DNA of 51,240 bases from Halanaerobacter jeridensis (GTDB taxonomy: Bacteria > Bacillota > Halanaerobiia > Halobacteroidales > Halobacteroidaceae). The stretch is from positions 1 to 51,240 of the forward strand of contig NZ_JAFBDQ010000017.1 in the NCBI RefSeq assembly GCF_016908315.1, read 5' to 3'. Both the position numbers and the translations under genes were made by a program. The notes under the pieces were generated by a model, which saw nothing but the letters and a program-made list of their open reading frames with translations, was not told the DNA's origin and did no database searches. Positions 38,045 through 45,511 of this stretch are shown piece by piece (positions within the stretch are counted from its first letter, which is position 1; every line of letters begins with the position of its first letter).

Positions 38045-38428
38045 TTAGATGTTTTTTTCTTGCCCTCCTTTTTTTTCTGAATTTTGCTTTAATTGTTTAT
38101 TATTTTTGGTTTTTTCCTCGTTATTAGTAAAAAGTAAAAAAGCTAAAAAGAAAACTAAAAAATTAGAAATTATACTTGGAATATATTGAAAAAAATATTT
38201 TATATTATAACGCAAGCTATATGTCTCCCATTTAAGACCGCTAGTCCAAAAACTAATTATTTCTTCTAAAATTGGAAGAGTAAAAAAAAGTAAAATCAAA
38301 ATTAAAAGAAGTATTCCTATTCCTATTAAAATTATCAGTAATCTCCCTATAGTTTTGAAAAAAATCAAGCTGTATTTCTTTAAAAATTTTAATATTTTTT
38401 TTATTTTATTATTTATCTTTTCTTTCAT
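38045..38428 (-). CDS. Two-helix membrane protein next to the NACHT gene
   Basis: A 127-aa protein with a basic N-terminus, a long hydrophobic helix (residues 28-50, IILIGIGILLLILILLFF), a second helix about 85-102 (NFLVFFLAFLLF) and a polar, Lys-rich tail. AAGGAGG precedes the ATG. It lies about 90 bases after the NACHT-WD40 gene, whose own C-terminus is membrane-spanning, so the two may interact. It could be a membrane effector; there is no direct evidence. Confidence 0.6.
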   Translation of the reverse strand: MKEKINNKIKKILKFLKKYSLIFFKTIGRLLIILIGIGILLLILILLFFTLPILEEIISFWTSGLKWETYSLRYNIKYFFQYIPSIISNFLVFFLAFLLFTNNEEKTKNNKQLKQNSEKKGGQEKNI

Positions 38429-38519
38429 TTTACTTTTCCTCCTTCTTGAAAATTAATTTAACTTTTTTATAATAAGGTATTAGATAGGTTATAATTAGTT
38501 ATACAGTTTTTCTTAAATT

Positions 38520-41500
38520 TTAAAGATCAAAGTCATTTAAAATTTCAATTATAATATTATATATCATATGAGAAATAAAAAAAATGCTTAAAAATAATAT
38601 CCAAGCTACTTTTGTTAACCCATTTATTAATAGTGTAAATACAGTCGATTCCTTTAACTTTTTCATGACTATACTAAGCGACCCTAAAAAAACACACAAT
38701 ATTATCCCATGTATTATATCAGAAAATTCCAAATTAAGCGGAGAAAGTTTCTTAAATATACTAAAATTAAAGTGATTAATTGTATAAAAAAGATTTTTAA
38801 ACTTATTGTAATTCACTTCCACTCTATATGACTCTAATTGTTTTTGAATCTCAAGTGTAAATGCACTTTCTGGGTGTAGATTAGATAAATCACAACCTTG
38901 CAGTAAAATACCTGAAATGTTTATAATATTAGGATGAATAATAGGGAAGATAGTATCATTTTGCCAACCTGTTATTAGACTAATTTGATTTTTAAATTGA
39001 AAATAAATATCTATTCCTGGATAACAAGTAAAATCATTTATTTTTTTAAAATGTGACATCATAGTAAGTTTATTTTTATATTCATTAATTTTAATACACC
39101 TTTCTTCATCAACGTCCCAAATTCTTATATAAAATTCTCCGTCCCTTCCTTTGCCTTTTGAAACTATTTTATCTTCTTCTGAATGATAAATTACACTCGT
39201 TACTTTTTCTTGAAATTCCTCATAAGTTTTAATAATCTCTCCACTTCTACTATCTAATTCTGCTATTATATTATTTCCTGACATTTCTACTCCTGCTATT
39301 ACTAATTTATGTTCTTTTGGGTGATACGCTACATCACTCACATTAGGAATAGAAACTTCATATACTTTTATTAACTCTCCCCTTCTAATATCCCATTCTT
39401 TAAAATCGGTATAGGGTCCCATTTCTGAAGTAGACAACATCTTATTATTTTTAGGATGATATACTACATTTGTTATAAAACTATCATGGGCTTTATAATT
39501 TCTAATTTCCTTTCCAGTTATTGTATCAATTTCTTTTATTGTGCCATTCTTTAATCCTGCAACTAATTTAGGTTCTTTCGGGTGATATTCAATTTTTTCT
39601 ATAGAAACATCATAATCATCATAAACTCTAACACATTTATTATCTTCTAAACTAAACTCTTTTATTGTATTATCCCCTGAGGCTAAAGCAATTTTATTAT
39701 TTTTTATATGATAAGCTACATCAATTATATCCACACTATATTTATTATAAATTCTAATATAATCTTTTCTATTCTGTCCCCATTCTTTTATCGTGCCATC
39801 TGTTGAACCAGACATTATTTTATCTCCGTCTGGATGATACGCTACAGGATGGTATGCTACCATTACTACTCTTTTCTTATGTCCTTCATAAGTTCTGATA
39901 CTATTTTTTTTTCCATATTTCCATTCCATTATCGTGCCATCTGCTAAACCAGATATTATCTTATCCTCTTCTGGATGATATTCTAAACTTACTACTTTGT
40001 TTTTATGCCCTTCATAAGTTCTGATACTATTTTTTTTTCCACATTTCCATTCCATTATTGTACCATTTTCTGAAGCAGATATTATTTTATCTCCGTCTGG
40101 ATGATATTCTAAACTTACTACTTTGTTTTTATGCCCTTCATAAGTTCTAATACTATTTTTTTCCCCGCATTTCCATTCCATTATTGTACCATCTTCTGAA
40201 CCAGACACTATCTTTTGCCCCTTCGGACTATAACTTACACTTGTTACACTATGCTCGTGTTCTTCATAAGTTCTGATACTATTTTTTTTCCCACATTTCC
40301 ATTCTTTTATCGTGCCATCTGCTGAACCAGATATTATTTTATCTCCGTCTGGATGGTATTCTACACTTAATACCCAATTTGCGTGTTCATTATAAGTTAT
40401 AATACAATCTTCACTTTTTCGCTTCCATTCCTTTATCGTGCCATCTGCTGAACCAGATATTATTTTATCTCCGTTTGGATGATATTCTACACTTAATACC
40501 CAATTTGCGTGTTCATTATAAGTTATAATACAATCTTCACTTTTTCGATTCCATTCCTTTATCGTACCATCCGCTGAACCAGATATTATTTTATCTCCGT
40601 TTGGATGATATTCTACACTTAATACCCCAGCCTTATGACCTATAGAGAGAAAATTGTTTCCATTCAATTTAGCCCCTTCAAAATTTGCTGTAAGATATCC
40701 AGAATCATCTAATCGACTACATCTCACTCCGCGTAAATTACAATCTGTTAAATTTAATTTTGATAAATCAGCTTCTGTTAATTCTCCCCGCACATCTTTC
40801 CAAATTTCTATGATATTCCAAACAGCATATCCTATATTTGATTTAAATCTACCTCTGTAACACTCGATAGCTCTTTGTAAATTTGTTCTATAATTATTGT
40901 AATGTGATATACTCCATTGTTTCCCTTTTAATTTTGGCTTAATATAATACTCTTTTTCTAACTCTCCAATGAACTTTCTTACTTCTTTTCCAAATTTTCT
41001 TTTCTCTAAAATTTCAATTTTATCTTTGCCATTATCTAAATCAATTTTAATCTGATTAACAATATGAACTGCTGAAAAATAATCCCTAAAGATTTGATGA
41101 AAAAACCTATATTTTCCATCTTCTTCAACTAATAATAGTAGTTCTTTTACAATGATTTTTAAAATTTCTTTTCTTTTTCTAGCATTCAATTTTTTTAAAT
41201 AAACACATACCTCTTCATATTCAATATTATCATCTGTATCATAAAAATAAGGATTAGAAAGTTTATTACAGCTAGATTTTATAACTTCATGCAACTTTCT
41301 TTTATTTAAGCTAAAAACACCTTTCTTTTCCATATAATAACCAATATAAGCTACTATATGCTTAATGATTAACTTATGATATAATTTCTCATTCTTTTGC
41401 TTATTACTTTTATAAACTTCGAGCAAATTAGCTTCAATAAAATCCCACAGCAGCTCTCCAGCACTATTTACCTTATCTTTAAAATCTAATGCTTTATTAG

Positions 41501-44150
41501 CAATCTTACTGTTTTGTTTCTGTTTATAAGTTTTAGCATAAATAGTTAACATCATCGGATTCCTAATTAAATCTAACATTCTTTCTTCTTCCGGTAGATC
41601 TACTGATTGTTTATTTAAATAATTTTCAATTTGTTCGTTTTTTAAATTGATTAGATTTAACTGATGATATCCGTCAAAACAGTTAAAGGTCTGCATATCA
41701 TGCCTGCTGGTAACTACAATTTGCACTCCATTGTACAAATTAAACTTTTCAATTTCAGATAATAAATTCATTTTCTCATCAACAGTAATTTCATTAAATC
41801 CATCCAACAGTAATATAACTGCTGGAATATCATCAATTGGCTTATCCATCATTTTTTTTAATTTATCTTCAGTAATTTCTGTTTGATTAAGATAATTTTC
41901 CTTAATTTGCTCCATAATAAAGTTTTTACTTTTAGAATAATTATTATAATCATGAAGCTGAATAAAAAATGGAACTGGTTTCTCCTTCTGCCTTTTATAA
42001 GTTTTCCATAAGTTTAAAAGTGATACCGTTTTCCCCATTCCGCCTGAACCCAAAATTACGGCATTCTTAATTTCACCTGCCCATAAACTTTCAATACTAG
42101 CAATCAAATCAACCTCTTCAGCCTTTAATTCTACTTTTGTATCAAGGTCTTGTTCTGACGAAGTTTCTTGTTCTGATTCAGGAAGAATAATCTCTGAAAT
42201 ATCAATATGTTCAAATCGTTTACTTTTTAGCTTTTGATAATAATCCTTTGTACTTACTCTAATTTTTTCTAGCAAATGCTTAGCTTCATCTTGTTTCTTA
42301 GCTTCCTCTACTTTAGCCAATTGTAAATGATTAGTAAAGAATTCATCTAAAGTACAGCCGATAACTTTAATATTAGTTCTATTCTTATATTCAGGATTTA
42401 AATTTGCTTCATAATCAGTTTTGGTCATAAAAATCTTAGTATAGCCCTGCTTATTTGCTTTTTTAACTTTTAGATTAATATCTGCTCCTACTGCTTCTAA
42501 TTCTTGATGATGAAAATTAAGTCCAGCTAACAAGGCTGTCCTATTATATTCTTTTATAAATTTACTATTATAATCTTCAAAAATTTCATATAAACAAGCA
42601 CCCAAAAAGCTAAATCCGGCTGACCTTCCTGTTATTTTACCAATGAAATTTTTTTCTTGTAAATCTAAGACTTCTATTATAAAGCTGTAACTTAAATCTA
42701 ATCTTTTTCTCAAAATATCTACTGCTGTTTTAGCAGAACCCTTAAGTCCTCCTAAAGAAGTTTCGTCTACTTGACCGTAAGTGCGGAACTTAGCTTTTTG
42801 ATCGATATCATCTGCAGGAGTAACCATCAAATCTTTAATTACAACTGACTTTTGATTACTTATCTCTCCTTGCTGCATAATAAATATCGGGCAGTTGCCT
42901 TCTAAGTTATTTACTGAAGAAAGCTGGTAGATAAACTCTTCATACTGCGGTAATTTACCAATTAAACTAGTTACTGGAGATACCTTTACTTTCCAGTCAA
43001 ACTGACTTTTTACTTCTTGCTTTACTTTGACTACCAAATCATCTTCTACCAGTATCTGATTTAATCCTAACCGCCTAATCTCAGGTAGCTTCTGTTTAAC
43101 CTTAACCGAATTGGCAGGTTTATTCTCTATGAAATTGCAGATAACTGCTGTCTTGCCGGGAGGAAATGAATCAATTATCTCTTTTATGTCTTTTCGTACA
43201 TCTTCTTTTAAAAAATTATCCGTTAAGCACTTCCTTAAAATCTCAAAACAGACAGCCAGAGTACCTGATTGACCTGTAATTTTCTCATCTTTGCTTATCC
43301 TTAAGCTAAAGCCCCAGTTATCATCTTTAACTAAATCTTTTTCATCAATAACTGATTTTACTTTTTTTCCACTGTTTCTAAGCCAGTTCAGCTTACTATC
43401 AGGTACTGTTACTTCCCCGGAGCGATTCAATATTACAGTTATAAAGGTACTGCTAGATTTATTTTTACTAGCCAGGAAAATTCGGTATCTTGCTCCGGTT
43501 ACTAGCTGATTTAAAGAACTAAAATAATAAATTGTTTTAGATTTGTTTAAGGAAGATATATTCAGCGGATCAAACTGCTTTAAATCATAGTCAAAACTGG
43601 GATTATTAATTAATTCATCAACTAAGCCATAGTTAGCCTGGAGAAAGCAATTGTTAAATTTTAATTCGGATAAAATATTGATTATCTTTTTCTGATCTAT
43701 ATTTTGGTCAAAGTTAGCTAATACAGTTATTTCTTTATTTTTAGCTATTTTAAATATCTTTTCTACTAACTTTTGAAATTCACTGCTTTTGTCATGCCAT
43801 CCCTCTTCAAACCCTAATTCTTTATCTTCTTTTATAAATCTATTATAATAATTTTTTCCTTTATTCTTTCTAAGATGAGATAATAAAGCAAAGAAAAGAG
43901 CTACCGTTCCTTGCAATTGACTTATTTTTTTATTTAATTGAAATTCAATTTTTACTGTTAATGGCTTTAGATATAATTCCTTATTTAAAAAGGATCTAAA
44001 ACTATCAGATAATTCTTCTTTTATAGACTCTTCTAAATTGTGATTAGTTATTTCTACTTTATTTTCTTTTTCAGTTGTCTCAACTTCATTAATAGAAATT
44101 GGTATTTGATGATAATCTTCATCACTTTTAGCGATTAATCTGAAGCTCAT
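38520..44150 (-). CDS. Giant STAND NTPase: triple Lon-like module, NACHT, pentapeptide, WD40, membrane tail
   Basis: An 1876-aa protein. Residues 1-190, 205-400 and 455-612 look like three tandem Lon (S16) protease-like domains; the second keeps Ser295 (GQSG) and Lys352 (VKQK). Residues 695-1000 form a NACHT domain with GSGGMGKT (701-708), LLLDGFNEI and VVTSRHD. FFHQIFRDYFSA lies in the helical arm. A pentapeptide stretch (LSKLNLTDCNLRGVRCSRL) near 1130-1165 leads into at least 12 WD40 repeats (about 1170-1680), the first ones nearly identical. Hydrophobic helices lie at about 1820-1873. By family it is a sensor ATPase oligomerising on a ligand; the target and output are inference. GGAGGTG precedes the ATG. 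Confidence 0.9.
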   Translation of the reverse strand: MSFRLIAKSDEDYHQIPISINEVETTEKENKVEITNHNLEESIKEELSDSFRSFLNKELYLKPLTVKIEFQLNKKISQLQGTVALFFALLSHLRKNKGKNYYNRFIKEDKELGFEEGWHDKSSEFQKLVEKIFKIAKNKEITVLANFDQNIDQKKIINILSELKFNNCFLQANYGLVDELINNPSFDYDLKQFDPLNISSLNKSKTIYYFSSLNQLVTGARYRIFLASKNKSSSTFITVILNRSGEVTVPDSKLNWLRNSGKKVKSVIDEKDLVKDDNWGFSLRISKDEKITGQSGTLAVCFEILRKCLTDNFLKEDVRKDIKEIIDSFPPGKTAVICNFIENKPANSVKVKQKLPEIRRLGLNQILVEDDLVVKVKQEVKSQFDWKVKVSPVTSLIGKLPQYEEFIYQLSSVNNLEGNCPIFIMQQGEISNQKSVVIKDLMVTPADDIDQKAKFRTYGQVDETSLGGLKGSAKTAVDILRKRLDLSYSFIIEVLDLQEKNFIGKITGRSAGFSFLGACLYEIFEDYNSKFIKEYNRTALLAGLNFHHQELEAVGADINLKVKKANKQGYTKIFMTKTDYEANLNPEYKNRTNIKVIGCTLDEFFTNHLQLAKVEEAKKQDEAKHLLEKIRVSTKDYYQKLKSKRFEHIDISEIILPESEQETSSEQDLDTKVELKAEEVDLIASIESLWAGEIKNAVILGSGGMGKTVSLLNLWKTYKRQKEKPVPFFIQLHDYNNYSKSKNFIMEQIKENYLNQTEITEDKLKKMMDKPIDDIPAVILLLDGFNEITVDEKMNLLSEIEKFNLYNGVQIVVTSRHDMQTFNCFDGYHQLNLINLKNEQIENYLNKQSVDLPEEERMLDLIRNPMMLTIYAKTYKQKQNSKIANKALDFKDKVNSAGELLWDFIEANLLEVYKSNKQKNEKLYHKLIIKHIVAYIGYYMEKKGVFSLNKRKLHEVIKSSCNKLSNPYFYDTDDNIEYEEVCVYLKKLNARKRKEILKIIVKELLLLVEEDGKYRFFHQIFRDYFSAVHIVNQIKIDLDNGKDKIEILEKRKFGKEVRKFIGELEKEYYIKPKLKGKQWSISHYNNYRTNLQRAIECYRGRFKSNIGYAVWNIIEIWKDVRGELTEADLSKLNLTDCNLRGVRCSRLDDSGYLTANFEGAKLNGNNFLSIGHKAGVLSVEYHPNGDKIISGSADGTIKEWNRKSEDCIITYNEHANWVLSVEYHPNGDKIISGSADGTIKEWKRKSEDCIITYNEHANWVLSVEYHPDGDKIISGSADGTIKEWKCGKKNSIRTYEEHEHSVTSVSYSPKGQKIVSGSEDGTIMEWKCGEKNSIRTYEGHKNKVVSLEYHPDGDKIISASENGTIMEWKCGKKNSIRTYEGHKNKVVSLEYHPEEDKIISGLADGTIMEWKYGKKNSIRTYEGHKKRVVMVAYHPVAYHPDGDKIMSGSTDGTIKEWGQNRKDYIRIYNKYSVDIIDVAYHIKNNKIALASGDNTIKEFSLEDNKCVRVYDDYDVSIEKIEYHPKEPKLVAGLKNGTIKEIDTITGKEIRNYKAHDSFITNVVYHPKNNKMLSTSEMGPYTDFKEWDIRRGELIKVYEVSIPNVSDVAYHPKEHKLVIAGVEMSGNNIIAELDSRSGEIIKTYEEFQEKVTSVIYHSEEDKIVSKGKGRDGEFYIRIWDVDEERCIKINEYKNKLTMMSHFKKINDFTCYPGIDIYFQFKNQISLITGWQNDTIFPIIHPNIINISGILLQGCDLSNLHPESAFTLEIQKQLESYRVEVNYNKFKNLFYTINHFNFSIFKKLSPLNLEFSDIIHGIILCVFLGSLSIVMKKLKESTVFTLLINGLTKVAWILFLSIFFISHMIYNIIIEILNDFDL
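39840..40640 (-). repeat. Near-identical tandem DNA repeats encoding WD40 blades
   Basis: The blades repeat every 126 or 123 bases. The units starting at 40375 and 40501 differ at only about 3 of 126 positions, while blades toward the C-terminus (below 39840) are much more diverged. One blade has a small internal duplication (VAYHPVAYHP). Confidence 0.85.
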
Positions 44151-44182
44151 ACTTTCACCTCCAATTTTTCAATTAATATAAA

Positions 44183-45493
44183 TTATAACGACTTAAGTTC
44201 ATAAACTTTAATATAAATTTTAAACTGATCACAATCTTGTTCCAGCTTATTCTTTATTCTTCTAGCCAAATCTTTCTTATCTTGACTGATATCATTATAA
44301 TCCCATTGTTGAACTATTAGCCCACAATCACTTTCTTTTTTACCAGAAAACAAAACAAGTTCTTCTTGTGTATCATTTTTATTAGCAATAACTATGTCAT
44401 AATCTAGTTTAAAGTCTTTATTATCATTAGTTGTAATTTTAATTTCTTTTTTAGCTAAGTCAATACGATACTTGATTGAGTTAGTAATATTTCTAGGGCT
44501 ATCAGAAATTGATTCCACTTTTGCTGCCCAGCTTTCATCTGCATCAAAATGTTCCTGTAAAAAGGCAAGATAGTCTAGTCGCATCTTTTTATCATAATCA
44601 AAGGGTAATATAAATTTATAGTTGTTATCTGCTATCATAATATTAGATAGTCTGATTTCAAAACTCAAATCCGTTTCTTCATTTTTTAACTCATCTTTTA
44701 AATTATCTCTTTGTTCTTTTATAAAAATGGGTGAAAATATATTGTTTTCAGAATTAGTTTTTACCTCTGCAATATTAAGCAAATAATTTTTTTCTCCGAT
44801 TAAAACTAACTTACTAGTTAAAGTAAATTGCCGGTCATTAGTATTTTTAACTTCAAATGAATTCTGTTCACAGTTAAATCTAAATTTAAAATTACTAAAT
44901 TGTTGTGTTAATTTTTGCTCAATAGATGGGTTTCCTGTATATAAATAATCAAGTAATTTCGTTTTTATATCATCTTTCAATTCTAGTTTGTACTCTTGTG
45001 CTTCATTAATTTGTCCCTCGTTTTTTAATTCTTTTTTAATCTTTTCTTCTGTGTTATTAATTTTACGATCTATTTGCTTGAATTTAATGAAACAATTTAT
45101 TTCTGATTTATCTTCAAGTGCTTGGTTTAATTTTTTCTTTTTATTTGAATCAAGAAAAAAATCAAGCTGATTTTCGCCAACTTCTAATCCCAAATTATTT
45201 TTACTAAATAATTCAAATTTTTTCTCACCTAATACTAATTCTAAAACAAAATCTAATATTACTCGATTGTATGACTTATTAATAATATTTAATCTATTAT
45301 CAGTAATTAAGTTAAAGATAAAATAACTATCTTCAAATAATCTAATTTTATTAAATTCTGTATTTAATCTTTTTATTTTAGAATCTAATTGATTTTTTAA
45401 ATAACTAAGAAATCGATTATTATCTATTTGTCTTTTATAAAGGCAGTCAAAATCAAAACCATCTATTTCCCTAAAATCTTGTTTATTTACCAC
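44183..45493 (-). CDS. Protein of unknown function, partner of the 966-aa protein
   Basis: A 436-aa soluble protein, rich in Asn, Lys and beta-sheet patterns, with no motif I recognise. The centre contains LTSKLVLIGEKNYLLNIAEVK and the C-terminus LIVQQWDYNDISQDKK then FKIYIKVYELKSL. I take a GTG at 45493 as start because AGGAGG lies 9 bases upstream; the TTG at 45502 is within that spacer. It lies between the 966-aa gene (18-base gap) and the NACHT gene, which suggests a shared complex. Confidence 0.65.
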   Translation of the reverse strand: MVNKQDFREIDGFDFDCLYKRQIDNNRFLSYLKNQLDSKIKRLNTEFNKIRLFEDSYFIFNLITDNRLNIINKSYNRVILDFVLELVLGEKKFELFSKNNLGLEVGENQLDFFLDSNKKKKLNQALEDKSEINCFIKFKQIDRKINNTEEKIKKELKNEGQINEAQEYKLELKDDIKTKLLDYLYTGNPSIEQKLTQQFSNFKFRFNCEQNSFEVKNTNDRQFTLTSKLVLIGEKNYLLNIAEVKTNSENNIFSPIFIKEQRDNLKDELKNEETDLSFEIRLSNIMIADNNYKFILPFDYDKKMRLDYLAFLQEHFDADESWAAKVESISDSPRNITNSIKYRIDLAKKEIKITTNDNKDFKLDYDIVIANKNDTQEELVLFSGKKESDCGLIVQQWDYNDISQDKKDLARRIKNKLEQDCDQFKIYIKVYELKSL

Positions 45494-45511
45494 GGTAACC
45501 AACCTCCTAAA

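Noticed and set aside
39840-40640. CRISPR array suggested by regular repeats
   Set aside because: The units are coding, about 126 bases long without spacers, and translate to WD40 blades.
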